A stretch of 64,000 bases of DNA, taken from positions 1,337,666 through 1,401,665 of the forward strand of contig NZ_WUTS01000001.1 in assembly GCF_009901955.1 (NCBI RefSeq), given 5' to 3'. The stretch is from Halomonas icarae. Its GTDB lineage: Bacteria; Pseudomonadota; Gammaproteobacteria; Pseudomonadales; Halomonadaceae. Positions within the stretch are counted from its first letter, which is position 1, and each line of letters starts with the position of its first letter. The notes under the pieces were generated by a model that was given only the letters and a program-made list of their open reading frames with translations, did no database searches and was not told the DNA's origin. The translations under genes and the position numbers were made by a program. Below are positions 8,093 to 16,664 of the stretch, piece after piece.

Positions 8093-9061
8093 ATGAATCT
8101 GCCACGTCGTCCTATCACCCTTGCCCTGGCTGGCGCCTTGCTGACCGCTCCGCTGGCCATGACTGCTCAGGCCGAGGAGCCAGCCGCGGTACGCTTCTCA
8201 GTGCCGCCCTGGCCCGGGGTGACGGTCAAGACCGAGCTCGCCTCACAGCTGCTGAATGCACTGGGGTACGAGAGCCAGTCACAGGAGGTGGGCTCCACCA
8301 TCACCTATCAGGCACTGGCCCAGGGTGAGCTCGACGCCTTCCTGGCCGCCTGGCTGCCGGCCCAGCAGGGCATGTACGACACCGCCATGCAGAGCGACAA
8401 TCCGCTGGTCGACCTGGGCACCAACGTCGACGGTGCACGGCTGGGCTTCGTGGTACCCACCTACGTCTATGACGAAGGCTATACCTCGGCCGAGGATCTC
8501 TGCAGTGAAGAGCTGCGGGACAAGGCCGGCGGTACGCTCTACTCCATCGAGGTGGGCTCGGGTACCAGCGAACTGCTGGCCGGGATGCAGGACAACGGCA
8601 CCTACTGTCTCGATGAGTGGCGTCTGTCCGAGACCTCCACCACCGGCATGTTCAGCCAGGCCAAGGCGAGCATGGATAGAGACGAGTGGATCGTCTTCTA
8701 TGCCTGGACGCCCCACTGGGCAAGCATCGAGTATGACATTCGCTTCCTCGATGACCCTGAAGATGCCTGGGGGCCGGATGGTGGCCGCAGCGACGTTATC
8801 TCGCTGGTTACCAGCCGCTTCGCTGAAGGAAACCCCAATGCTACTCGGCTGCTCGACCAGCTGGTATTCAGCGCCGATGACCAGAGTGCGATGATCTACG
8901 GCTTCAGCTACGAGGAGCGTCCGCCCGAGGAGGTGGCCCTGGAGTGGCTGCGCAACAATCCCGAGCGGGTCAAGGCCTTCCTGGAGGGCGTGACCACCCG
9001 TGATGGGGAACAGGACGCCTGGCCGGTGGTTCAGGAAGCGCTGGAGATTCCCGACGCCTGA
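8093..9061 (+). CDS. Glycine betaine-type ABC transporter substrate-binding protein
   Basis: A 322-residue periplasmic binding protein of the OpuAC/ProX family, which captures glycine betaine, choline or related quaternary amines. The ATG at 8093 was chosen for its AAGGAG site and because it yields a clean signal peptide ending in AMTAQA. Trp-rich stretches that could form the aromatic ligand cage are visible (PPWPG, AAWLPAQQGMY, FYAWTPHWA). No permease or ATPase gene lies beside it, so it is an orphan binding protein that must partner with a transporter elsewhere. A strong terminator follows at 9095. Fits an osmotically stressed lifestyle. Confidence 0.87.
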   Translation: MNLPRRPITLALAGALLTAPLAMTAQAEEPAAVRFSVPPWPGVTVKTELASQLLNALGYESQSQEVGSTITYQALAQGELDAFLAAWLPAQQGMYDTAMQSDNPLVDLGTNVDGARLGFVVPTYVYDEGYTSAEDLCSEELRDKAGGTLYSIEVGSGTSELLAGMQDNGTYCLDEWRLSETSTTGMFSQAKASMDRDEWIVFYAWTPHWASIEYDIRFLDDPEDAWGPDGGRSDVISLVTSRFAEGNPNATRLLDQLVFSADDQSAMIYGFSYEERPPEEVALEWLRNNPERVKAFLEGVTTRDGEQDAWPVVQEALEIPDA

Positions 9062-9094
9062 ACCGGTCGCTGAGGCGCTGCCCATCGTTGCCGT

Positions 9095-9122
9095 ATCGAG
9101 GCCGCCTACGGGCGGCCTCGAT
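9095..9122. terminator. Terminator-like hairpin after betaine-binding gene
   Basis: A perfect 12-base-pair stem (ATCGAGGCCGCC and its complement) with a TACG tetraloop lies 33 bases after the stop codon. The T-run is weak (GCTTTGG). Confidence 0.75.
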
Positions 9123-9210
9123 GCTTTGGAAGCATCGTGAACCAGCGTCACGCCGTTCGGCGACGGTCCTGGCGCGCGGCGGGAGTGCCTGATCCGATGG
9201 GCTTACACAG

Positions 9211-9891
9211 CTAGAGTGCCCAGCGACGCAGCAGGTTGTGGTAGACCCCGGTCAGCTGGATGCTGGTGGCGTGGTCGGCCCCGAGCTGCTGGTGGGTCTG
9301 CTGGATGGCCGTGTCCAGGTCAAACAGCAGGCTGCGTTGGCCCTCGTCGCGCACCATGCTCTGAATCCAGAAGAAGGCGCCGAGGCGTGCGCCACGGGTC
9401 ACCGGGGTGACCCGGTGCAGGCTGGAGGCGGGATAGAGGATCAGATCCCCCGCCGGCAGCTTGACGCTGTGCGCGCCATAGGTGTCCTCGACGACCAGCT
9501 CGCCGCCGTCATAGCTGTCGGGGTCGCTGAAGAACAGCGTTGCCGACAGATCGGTGCGCAGGTACTCGCCGCGCTGGCGATCCATGCGCATGGCGTTGTC
9601 CACATGCAGTCCGAACGACTGCCCGCCCTGATAACAATTGAACAGCGGCGGAAATATCTTGGCCGGCAGGGCGCCGGCGACAAACAGTGGATGGCGCTCC
9701 AGCGCTGCCACCACCACCCTGCTTAGCCGCTGGGCCACCTCGGCCTCCTCCGGCAGCTGCAGGTTGTGCTTGGCCAGTGCCGACTGGAAGCCGGCGGTGG
9801 ACTTGCCATCCTGCCAGGGCGCCTGGAGGAGCAGCTCGCGGCACTCGGCGACCTGTGTCTGATCGAGCACCTCGGGGATATGCAGCATCAT
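9211..9891 (-). CDS. piuC: Fe(II)/2-oxoglutarate-dependent PKHD hydroxylase PiuC/YbiX
   Basis: A 226-residue cytoplasmic dioxygenase of the YbiX/PiuC family. The facial triad is visible as His and Asp in FGLHVDNAM and the distal His in [12 protein letters not shown], with the 2-oxoglutarate-binding Arg soon after. Two adjacent ATGs (9891, 9888) could start it. It lies downstream of the siderophore receptor in the same orientation, the same pairing as piuA-piuC and fiu-ybiX, so it probably shares Fur control and acts in iron-siderophore handling. The exact substrate is not known for the family. Confidence 0.92.
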   Translation of the reverse strand: MMLHIPEVLDQTQVAECRELLLQAPWQDGKSTAGFQSALAKHNLQLPEEAEVAQRLSRVVVAALERHPLFVAGALPAKIFPPLFNCYQGGQSFGLHVDNAMRMDRQRGEYLRTDLSATLFFSDPDSYDGGELVVEDTYGAHSVKLPAGDLILYPASSLHRVTPVTRGARLGAFFWIQSMVRDEGQRSLLFDLDTAIQQTHQQLGADHATSIQLTGVYHNLLRRWAL

Positions 9892-9918
9892 GAGTCACGG
9901 CCCTCTTGAATGAAGCGT

Positions 9919-9943
9919 GCCCGACCCCTGAGCGGGGTCGGGC
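9919..9943. terminator. Hairpin between receptor and piuC
   Basis: A perfect 10-bp stem (GCCCGACCCC / GGGGTCGGGC) with a 5-base loop. There is no T-run on the minus strand, so it may be an attenuator or processing site rather than a full terminator. Confidence 0.45.
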
Positions 9944-9975
9944 GAGGAAAGACAACGGGCGTCACGGCCGGTTGA

Positions 9976-10012
9976 TCAGAAGCGCTGGGTCAGAAGCGCT
10001 GGGTCAGAAGCG
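9976..10012. repeat. 14-base tandem repeat at the receptor stop codon
   Basis: The unit TCAGAAGCGCTGGG occurs twice (9976-9989, 9990-10003) and partly a third time from 10004. On the minus strand each copy reads CGCTTCTGA, which encodes Arg-Phe-stop in the receptor frame at the first copy met. Confidence 0.9.
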
Positions 10013-12217
10013 ATAGTCGAGCGTCAGGATACCCGCGCGACCGTCGCCGATCTCCACCGCCGAGCTGCGCGACGCGGTGCCGGGGCGCGGGCGCACGCGC
10101 TCGACATACTCCTCGTCGAGCAGGTTGTTGACGTTGAGCTGGGCGCTGAGGTTGTCGGTCACCCGATAGGCCAGCATGGCGTTGTGCAGCCAGTAGCTAT
10201 CCACGGTGGCGGCCACGTCGGAGGCAACCTGGCGCTCGCCCACATAGCGTGCGCCATAGCCCAGCTGGAGGTCCGGAGTGACATCGTAGGTCGTCCACAG
10301 ATTGAAGCTGTGATCCGGCGTGTTGCCCAGGGAGTGACCGGCGGGGTCGCGGCCGTTGGTCTGAGGCTCGGCGATCGACTTGCGTGTCTCGCTGTCGAGG
10401 TAGGTGTAGTTGGCATAGACGCCCCAGGCATCGGTGAGCTGGCCGGTGACACCCAGCTCGACCCCCTGCACCCGCTGCTCGCCGGCCAGCCGGAGATCGT
10501 CGTTGGCATCCTGTTCGCGCACGTTGTCCTTGTCGACTCGGAACAGCGCCCCATCCAGGCCCAGCCGACCCTCCATGAACTCCCACTTGGTGCCCAGTTC
10601 CCAGGTCGAGCTCTCCTCGGACGACAGGTTCTCGCCACCATTGCCGCGGGGCAGGCCGCCGGAGGTGGCCAGGTTTTCAGCAGAGGGAGCAAAGGAGGTG
10701 CCGTAGGCCAGATAGACGCGGCCGTTATCGGCCGGCTTGTAGACCACCCCGGCGCGTCCGCTAAGCTCCTTGTCGCGGGTGGAGCTGCGCTCGTCGCTCT
10801 CCTTGTCGATCGCCTCGCCGTCGATCCAGTCGTGACGCAGGCCCAGGCTCAGGTCCCACTGCGGGTCCAGGGTGATGGTGTCGAATACATAGAGCGCCTG
10901 GTTATTCAGCGTGGCCTCGTTGGCGCCGCGCGGCGTATAGGTGGTGTCGCCATCCCAGCGCCCCGGTGGGTTGGAGAGGTCATAGCCGTCGTCGGGATAG
11001 GGGTGCGCCTTGCCCAGTCCCAGGTTGGAGGCCGTGCGGTCGTAGGTCTCACGGGAGACCTCGGCGCCCACCAGCAGCTCATGCTCGAAGCCCGCGGTAT
11101 CGAAGCGAGTGGTCAGGTGGGTCTGGTTGATCCACATCTCGGTGCTCACATCGCGACGATAGGCCTGGGGGCCGGCCGGCTTGTAGCGTCCCGGCGCCAG
11201 GCCGTCGCGATCGACGTGCGACGCCGAAATCGTGGTATCCCGGTCGAGATGGGTGTAGCGCGTCTTGTTCTCCAGCCGCGTCCTGTCGCTGATATCGTGC
11301 TCCAGGGTGAGCGTGGCGATATTGCTCTCGATCCTCTCCTCGTCGAGGTTGCGCCAGCCGTAGTAGGCCTCGTGATCGACACCGGGCAGCACCTTGCCGT
11401 TCTCCGCGGGCAGGCCGTAGTCCGGCAGGTTGTCATCCTCCTGGTAGACATAGCTCAGGGTCGCACGGGTGGCGTCGCTCAGCCCCAGGGTCAACGAGGG
11501 CGCGATGCCAAAGCGCTCGCGGCCGATATCATCGCGGCCCGGCACATTATTTTCATGGGCCATCAGGTTGAGGCGCAGGGCACTGTCTTGACCCATGCCC
11601 TCCAGCGTCTGGTTGGCATCGAGGGTCAGGCGGCGGTAGTCATCGCTGCCCAGTCCCAGGCCGGCATCCACGAAGCTGCGGTTCTTGGGGGTCTTGCTGA
11701 CCATATTGACCACTCCGCCGGCGGTACCCGCGCCGCCGAATACCGAGCTCGGGCCCTTGATCACCTCGACGCGCTCGGTGTTGAACATGTCGGTGCGGTT
11801 GTTCTGGCTGCTGTCGCGCAGGCCATCCACCTTCATGTTGGCGTTGGCGCTGAAGCCGCGAATGTTGATCTTGTCACCCGAGCCGCCGCCGCCCTCGCCG
11901 GCGTCGAAGGTGATGCCCGACACGTTGGAGAGCACCTGGCGCAGGCTCAGCGCCTGCTGCTCCTCGATCACCTGCTCTGGCACCACGCTGACCGTCTGGG
12001 GGGTATCCAGCAGCGGCTTGACGTACTTGCCGGATGCCGAGCGTTCGGCCTTGTAGCCGGTATCGCTGTACTCGCCGATCACCGTCAGCGAGTCGAGCTC
12101 TATCGCTTCACTGGACTGGGCCATGGCGGGGGCGGCGGCCGACGCCATGGCGAGGCCGGCCGCAGAGGCCAGGAGGCGATAGGGGGGGCGTTGGGCAGAG
12201 GTGATGCCAGGTTTCAC
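10004..12217 (-). CDS. TonB-dependent catecholate siderophore receptor (Fiu/PiuA-like)
   Basis: A 737-residue outer-membrane receptor. The GTG at 12217 has an AAGGA site eight bases upstream and gives a signal peptide ending in AAPAMAQ. A TonB box-like DSLTVIGEYS is followed by a plug domain (LLDTPQTVSVVP, INIRGFSANANMKVDGLRD, VEVIKGPSSVFGG) and a long beta-barrel ending in the outer-membrane signature LDYRF. The plug sequence and the downstream piuC gene point to the Fiu/PiuA group that takes up iron-catecholates. A Fur-like box lies 33 bases upstream. The stop codon lies in a tandem duplication. Confidence 0.92.
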   Translation of the reverse strand: MKPGITSAQRPPYRLLASAAGLAMASAAAPAMAQSSEAIELDSLTVIGEYSDTGYKAERSASGKYVKPLLDTPQTVSVVPEQVIEEQQALSLRQVLSNVSGITFDAGEGGGGSGDKINIRGFSANANMKVDGLRDSSQNNRTDMFNTERVEVIKGPSSVFGGAGTAGGVVNMVSKTPKNRSFVDAGLGLGSDDYRRLTLDANQTLEGMGQDSALRLNLMAHENNVPGRDDIGRERFGIAPSLTLGLSDATRATLSYVYQEDDNLPDYGLPAENGKVLPGVDHEAYYGWRNLDEERIESNIATLTLEHDISDRTRLENKTRYTHLDRDTTISASHVDRDGLAPGRYKPAGPQAYRRDVSTEMWINQTHLTTRFDTAGFEHELLVGAEVSRETYDRTASNLGLGKAHPYPDDGYDLSNPPGRWDGDTTYTPRGANEATLNNQALYVFDTITLDPQWDLSLGLRHDWIDGEAIDKESDERSSTRDKELSGRAGVVYKPADNGRVYLAYGTSFAPSAENLATSGGLPRGNGGENLSSEESSTWELGTKWEFMEGRLGLDGALFRVDKDNVREQDANDDLRLAGEQRVQGVELGVTGQLTDAWGVYANYTYLDSETRKSIAEPQTNGRDPAGHSLGNTPDHSFNLWTTYDVTPDLQLGYGARYVGERQVASDVAATVDSYWLHNAMLAYRVTDNLSAQLNVNNLLDEEYVERVRPRPGTASRSSAVEIGDGRAGILTLDYRF

Positions 12218-12249
12218 TGTGCACTTCCTTGTCAAGGGAGGTTGATGAA

Positions 12250-12264
12250 AGAGAATTGTTATCA
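12250..12264 (-). promoter_or_regulatory. Fur-box-like site
   Basis: Minus strand TGATAACAATTCTCT matches the 7-1-7 Fur consensus at most positions. A second, overlapping AAATGAGAATT lies just upstream (about 12274-12288). It is 33 bases before the receptor start codon. Confidence 0.7.
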
Positions 12265-12356
12265 GAAAGTGTGGAATTCTCATTTGCATCGGGGTGCACA
12301 GTCAATCACTTTTTTTCCATATTCCCGGTTGGGTCTTTGGGTAGCCGAAAGGTCGC

Positions 12357-13556
12357 TCAGTAGCCGGTCATCTCCAGATAGCCCACTCCCAGTCGCTCGC
12401 CGCCATCATGGTCGCGGGCGACCACCTCGCCCTCCCAGTAGGGCACCGTGGTCTCCATCCAGCGCTCGGCGTGGGGCGCCTCGACGATCAGGTCGAGGCC
12501 GCGCCCGGGCACTTCCAGTCGCCAGCGGGTGGGCATCTCGCGGCCTGCCACGCGGGCGGTGGCCAACGGGGTCATCGCCAGCTCCTGCGAATCCAGCGGA
12601 TGGGTGGTGCCATCCGCCAGGATCCAGCTGCCGGAACGGTAGTCATCACCGTCGTTTCCGCCGCCACGCAGCCGGAAGGCCATCAGGCGGTGGCCGCTAT
12701 CGATGTGCAGCGAGAACCAGTCCCAGCCCGTCTGATCGGGGCTCAGCAGCTGGCTGCTCCACTCGCGGTCGAGCCAGCCTCGGCCGCTGACCTCGCGCGT
12801 CTTGCCGGCCAGGGTCACCTCACCCTCGATATGCCAGAAGGGCTGGCTGTAGTAATGGGAGCCCTGACCGTCGGCCGACTTCTGGCTGAAGCCGTCGTCG
12901 CCATGTCGTACCAGGGGACCCTTCGCCGTCAGCTCGAGACGATAGCCGAAGCGCTTGTCGCCTTCACCATCGAAGGCGGCGAGCCTCAGCCGCTCGAAGG
13001 TGTCGGCCTCGGGGTCGCTGACATCGCTGGCCAGCACCCAGTCATCGATCCAGGCCCGGAAGGGGTGGGCGGACGCACCGGCCTGGCTGGCCGCCTGCCT
13101 GGGAGAGGTCGTCGAGTGGCTGCGCGCGAAGCGCTCGCTGACGGCGTGCTGCTCCCCCTGGGAGACGGCCATATGCGCCATCCATAGCTGGTCGGCCACC
13201 CAGGGGGCCGGCTCGGGGGGCGTCTCCCTGGGTGGCGCTCCCGGCGGCAGCAGCGCCTGGCGGAACAGGGTCCACTGCAGCCCCAGCGGCTCGCCCTGCT
13301 CATCCTCCAGGTTGGCGGTGAGATACCACCATTCGATGCGGTAGCCGGGGTGTGCACCGTGATCCGCGGGAAAGTGCAGCGGCGTGTCGGGGCTGGCCTG
13401 CATGTAACCGCCATCGCTCTCGCCCAGCCCGGCGAAGCCGGCGCTCGAACGCTCGGGTGGGGCGTCGTCGCATCCGGCCATGGCCAGAAGGGCCCCCAGC
13501 AGTGATCCCAGCAACAATACCGGTCGCCAAGACCGCCAGATAGCATGAACCGGCAT
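12357..13556 (-). CDS. Lipocalin-like (AttH/CrtC-type) lipoprotein
   Basis: A 399-residue predicted lipoprotein with lipobox LLAMAGC. It belongs to the predicted secreted hydrolase group related to AttH and carotenoid 1,2-hydratase, which folds as two lipocalin-like barrels. Characteristic motifs are GYRIEWWYLTANLED near residue 65, SHYYSQPFWHIEG, and SGRGWLDREWSSQ. The ATG at 13556 has an AGGAG site. In many bacteria such genes sit directly after a LolD/FtsX-type ABC exporter. Here that exporter is about 6.4 kb upstream (19965-23161), with the amine dehydrogenase cluster in between. Function unknown, presumably an exporter partner at the envelope. Confidence 0.82.
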   Translation of the reverse strand: MPVHAIWRSWRPVLLLGSLLGALLAMAGCDDAPPERSSAGFAGLGESDGGYMQASPDTPLHFPADHGAHPGYRIEWWYLTANLEDEQGEPLGLQWTLFRQALLPPGAPPRETPPEPAPWVADQLWMAHMAVSQGEQHAVSERFARSHSTTSPRQAASQAGASAHPFRAWIDDWVLASDVSDPEADTFERLRLAAFDGEGDKRFGYRLELTAKGPLVRHGDDGFSQKSADGQGSHYYSQPFWHIEGEVTLAGKTREVSGRGWLDREWSSQLLSPDQTGWDWFSLHIDSGHRLMAFRLRGGGNDGDDYRSGSWILADGTTHPLDSQELAMTPLATARVAGREMPTRWRLEVPGRGLDLIVEAPHAERWMETTVPYWEGEVVARDHDGGERLGVGYLEMTGY

Positions 13557-13677
13557 GCGTATCGCTCCTCGAGGTAGATGCCCCCTACAGTAGCGCCGTC
13601 GCCTGCCGGTGGGAACGGCCTGGCGGCTCGCTGTAATCGAGGGGTGCCTCTTAGCCCGGAAGCGGCGCAACGCCCGG

Positions 13678-14169
13678 CTAGTCAGCGGGCCTGGGCCGGG
13701 AGATGACCCGGTCATGATAGCGGTGGCAGCTTGCGCAGCTGTTGAAGTCGAGCCCCAGGTGATAGTCGTGTTCGGTGACCATGCCGGCATGGCATAGCGT
13801 GCATTGATCGGCGGGCAGCGCGCTGGCGAAGCCGTCACCGGCGCGAACATGCCCGTTATGGCAGTCCAGGCAGCCATCCGGTCGGGTGTGCCAGGGGGAG
13901 TCACCGCGGCCAACGACGGAGAGGTACTCAGGCGAGTGGGCTCGCTGCTCGCCGAGCACTTCCTCGTGGCAGCCCTGGCAACCGATGCGCAGCGTGGCCT
14001 GGCTGCTGTTGATACTGAGGTGACAGTCGGCGCACTCGAGGCCGACATGGCCCCGGGAGAGCGGTGCCGGGCTGGCGGCGCGCTGCCATTGCCCCAGCAT
14101 CAGCAGGGCGGCGCCGGCCAGCAGGGCCAGCAACAGCCTGATAAACAGAAGGCGTTGGCTGGAGATCAT
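13678..14169 (-). CDS. Membrane-anchored pentahaem c-type cytochrome
   Basis: A 163-residue protein with an N-terminal hydrophobic anchor or uncleaved signal (about 8-25) and five CXXCH haem-binding motifs: CADCH, CQGCH, CLDCH, CTLCH and CASCH. Further His residues are available as distal ligands. The spacing resembles small NapC/NrfB-type electron carriers, but I cannot name a family. It is the last gene of the amine dehydrogenase cluster, 15 bases after the flavin/BFD/membrane fusion gene. It probably moves electrons between the periplasmic dehydrogenase or its maturation step and the membrane fusion protein (inference). It occupies the place of orf-4 in the Alcaligenes faecalis aau cluster. 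Confidence 0.85.
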   Translation of the reverse strand: MISSQRLLFIRLLLALLAGAALLMLGQWQRAASPAPLSRGHVGLECADCHLSINSSQATLRIGCQGCHEEVLGEQRAHSPEYLSVVGRGDSPWHTRPDGCLDCHNGHVRAGDGFASALPADQCTLCHAGMVTEHDYHLGLDFNSCASCHRYHDRVISRPRPAD

Positions 14170-14184
14170 TGTCGGTAGCCGCCC

Positions 14185-16059
14185 TCAATATTGATAGATG
14201 AATACCAGATGCAGCAGCGTCGCCACCAGCAGGAGCAGCGTGGCGACCCGATGGCCAAGACGCAGCAGGAGCGGCCGCCGGTGCAGCATCACCAGGGCAC
14301 CGCTCAGTACGACCAGCAGCATCAGTGCGACGAGCCCGGCGTTCAGTCCGGCACCGCTGGAAAGGCCACCCAGGGCGTGCAGGGGCATCAGCAGCAGGGC
14401 GCTGCCCCCCAGCAGGCCATGCCACCAGTAGCGACGGGGACCTCCGCGGATCACCAGCGTCAGCAGGATGGCGAGGAGCAGCAGATAGCCGCTGAGCTCC
14501 CGGACGATGGCATCGGTCATCAGGCGGTAGGCCGTGAAGACATGCGTCGGGAGCACGCTGTCGGGAACCGGCCAGACCGGCAGCGCCCCCAGCACGCCGA
14601 CGAGGAGTAGCGTCGTCACTGCCATCGACCAGCGCATCAGGCGGCTGCGCCACGGGCGGCGGCCGGCCAGGCCGGCGATCTCATCGAGGCAGTTGCCGCA
14701 GTAGTCGCCCGCTCGGGTGGCCTGGCGGATCATCGCAGGGTCGCTGCCATGCTCGGCGATGGCCGCCCGAAGGGCCGAGTGGCGAACACCGGCGCAACGA
14801 CAGACCAGGGGATCAGAGGGACGGCGCGGCGGTAGCCAGGCCAGCCAGCGCAGTCCCACCATGTCCGTTCGGCTGAGTGCGCCATGGTCTGACCAACGTT
14901 CGGTGAGCCGCCTGGCCTGAGGGGAGGGCAGCAGCGCCTCGAAGGCAACGATGCGCTGCTGTTGTAGCGTCGCGCGCAGTACGCGTGTTCCGCGTCGCAC
15001 AGTGAGCGCCTCTCCCTCCGTGGGTGTAGCGCTTGAGGTCGAGACCGAAGGCGGGTGCGGCCCGGCCACGACCAGCCGGGTGTCATCCCCCAACCGGCAC
15101 TCCCGAAGCAGCCCTTCCGGGGGCGGTGGTGGCGGCTCGCCAGCGGCCGCGGCGAGGGCCAGATCGGCGAGGTAAAGGACCTGAACGATATTTCCCCGCA
15201 TCGATGGCCAGGGCGGCTGGGCGCAGTCGCCCACGGCGAAGATCCTGGGGTCACTGGGGCTACGCATGTCGGCATTGACCAGAATGCCCTCGTCGGTGGC
15301 GAGCCCCGCCTCCCCGGCCAGTCGCGTATTGGGGGTGATGCCGCAGGCCAGCACGACGCGTCGTGTCGTCAGGGATCGGCCGTCTGCCAGCACCACGCCG
15401 GTCACCCTGTGGCGGCCCAGCAGGCGATGCGGCGGCGCCTGCTCCAGTACCCGGACACCGCGTATCTCGAGATGCCGAACGACGCTGGCGCCGATGTCGG
15501 GGCTTAGATAGCGCCTCAGTAACCGGCGACGTGCGATCAGGGTGACGCTGGTGCGTCCCGCCGCCAGGGCGGCGAGTTCGACGGCGAGCAGGCCGCCGCC
15601 CACGATCAGCAGAGGTTCCCGATGATCCAGGGCGTCTAGCAGGATGTTGAGCTGGCGGCGGGTATAGAGGGTCTGCACTCCGGTGAGCCGGCTTCCGAGT
15701 AGCGTGGGCCAGCGGGGCGAGGCGCCCAGGGCGAGGAACAGGCGAGAGTAACCATGGGCCTGACCGGTCTCATCGATGACCCGGTGGTCATTCCGATCGA
15801 TCCGCACCGCCCGGCGCCCGGAAAGCAGACGGAGCCCTGTTGTCGGCGGCAAGGGGCCGGGGTTCGTGGGCGTGCCCGGAGACACGCGAGCGGAGTGGGA
15901 GGGATCGAAGGACAGAGGGGCGAGCAGTTGCGGACGAGCCTCGGTGGCCTGGGGGCTATCGGGGTCGGCGTCCAGTACCAGCACCTCCTCGTGCCGGGCC
16001 AGCCGGCGCGCCAGGTGCATGCCGGCTGGCCCGGCGCCGATGACTATCGGCGTGGCCAC
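14185..16059 (-). CDS. Fusion: FAD oxidoreductase + BFD [2Fe-2S] + cytochrome-b-like membrane domain
   Basis: A 624-residue protein of three modules. Residues 1-310 are a pyridine-nucleotide-disulphide-type FAD oxidoreductase: GAGPAG at the N-terminus, a second dinucleotide fold at LLIVGGGLLAVELAALAAG, and FAVGDCAQP. Residues about 418-462 form a BFD-like [2Fe-2S] domain with Cys420, Cys422, Cys454 and Cys457. From about 475 to the end are five hydrophobic helices holding His547, His561, His593, His603 and His617, as in b-type cytochromes. The GTG at 16059 has an AGGGGG site; TTG at 16089 is an alternative. It sits where orf-3 lies in known aau clusters. It could link NAD(P)H or quinone to periplasmic cytochromes. 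Haem binding is inference. Confidence 0.82.
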   Translation of the reverse strand: MATPIVIGAGPAGMHLARRLARHEEVLVLDADPDSPQATEARPQLLAPLSFDPSHSARVSPGTPTNPGPLPPTTGLRLLSGRRAVRIDRNDHRVIDETGQAHGYSRLFLALGASPRWPTLLGSRLTGVQTLYTRRQLNILLDALDHREPLLIVGGGLLAVELAALAAGRTSVTLIARRRLLRRYLSPDIGASVVRHLEIRGVRVLEQAPPHRLLGRHRVTGVVLADGRSLTTRRVVLACGITPNTRLAGEAGLATDEGILVNADMRSPSDPRIFAVGDCAQPPWPSMRGNIVQVLYLADLALAAAAGEPPPPPPEGLLRECRLGDDTRLVVAGPHPPSVSTSSATPTEGEALTVRRGTRVLRATLQQQRIVAFEALLPSPQARRLTERWSDHGALSRTDMVGLRWLAWLPPRRPSDPLVCRCAGVRHSALRAAIAEHGSDPAMIRQATRAGDYCGNCLDEIAGLAGRRPWRSRLMRWSMAVTTLLLVGVLGALPVWPVPDSVLPTHVFTAYRLMTDAIVRELSGYLLLLAILLTLVIRGGPRRYWWHGLLGGSALLLMPLHALGGLSSGAGLNAGLVALMLLVVLSGALVMLHRRPLLLRLGHRVATLLLLVATLLHLVFIYQY

Positions 16060-16113
16060 GCGTGAGCCCCCTGTTGCCGGCCTGGGCAAGGGTTGCCCCT
16101 TGCGGCGTTAACG

Positions 16114-16659
16114 CTAGGGGCGATCCTTGAGGCCATCATGAATGGCAATGTCCTTGGCCCGCATGCGGTCGAGCAGCACATCGCGGGTCTCCTCGACCTT
16201 GCCGAGGGGCTGGGCACGCAGTGCCGCCACCTCCTCGGCGGTGTAGGGCGTGAACTCCTCGGGTTTGCTGGTGCCGGCGATGCCGTCGGTGATAATCCAG
16301 TTGATCAACTCGGCCAGCTGGTCGTCGGCGAAGCTCGAGTAGGCCGAGCCGGGCACCTGGACGAGAAACTCCCGACCGCCTTCGACCGACAGGAAGTGGC
16401 CGACGAAGTCCTTCATGCGGGGAATGTCGTTCTTGCGCTCGCCTTCGCCATCGGCCAGGTGGCAGCCGCCACATTCAAGCTGATAGTAGACCTCGGGGCG
16501 GTAGACCATCTGGTGTGGTGGGGCCGGTCGTATCTCATTGCCCGGTGCCGGCTTGGTGTTGGGCATGGGCAGGCTTTGTGCGGCCAGCGAGCTGGCCGCG
16601 ATCAAACTGAATAGTCCCACCAGCGTTCTGGCGCCGTTGGAAATACGTAGCGTCATCAT
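16114..16659 (-). CDS. Periplasmic monohaem cytochrome c of the aau cluster
   Basis: A 181-residue protein with a signal peptide (about 1-28, ending SSLAAQ) and one haem motif, CGGCH, in YYQLECGGCHLADGEG. Met in DIPRMKDFVGHF is the likely distal ligand, and the order of elements is that of class I cytochromes. Two ATGs are adjacent (16659, 16656), right after the aauA stop. It corresponds in position and type to orf-2 of the A. faecalis aau cluster, described there as a small periplasmic monohaem cytochrome. Expected role: accept electrons from the TTQ enzyme. Confidence 0.9.
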   Translation of the reverse strand: MMTLRISNGARTLVGLFSLIAASSLAAQSLPMPNTKPAPGNEIRPAPPHQMVYRPEVYYQLECGGCHLADGEGERKNDIPRMKDFVGHFLSVEGGREFLVQVPGSAYSSFADDQLAELINWIITDGIAGTSKPEEFTPYTAEEVAALRAQPLGKVEETRDVLLDRMRAKDIAIHDGLKDRP

Positions 16660-16664
16660 GGCAA

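Noticed and set aside
10184..12790. Very long open frame (868 codons) on the plus strand opposite the siderophore receptor
   Set aside because: It is the mirror of a high-G+C gene. The receptor frame has signal peptide, plug and barrel motifs, while the opposite frame has none and no ribosome site.
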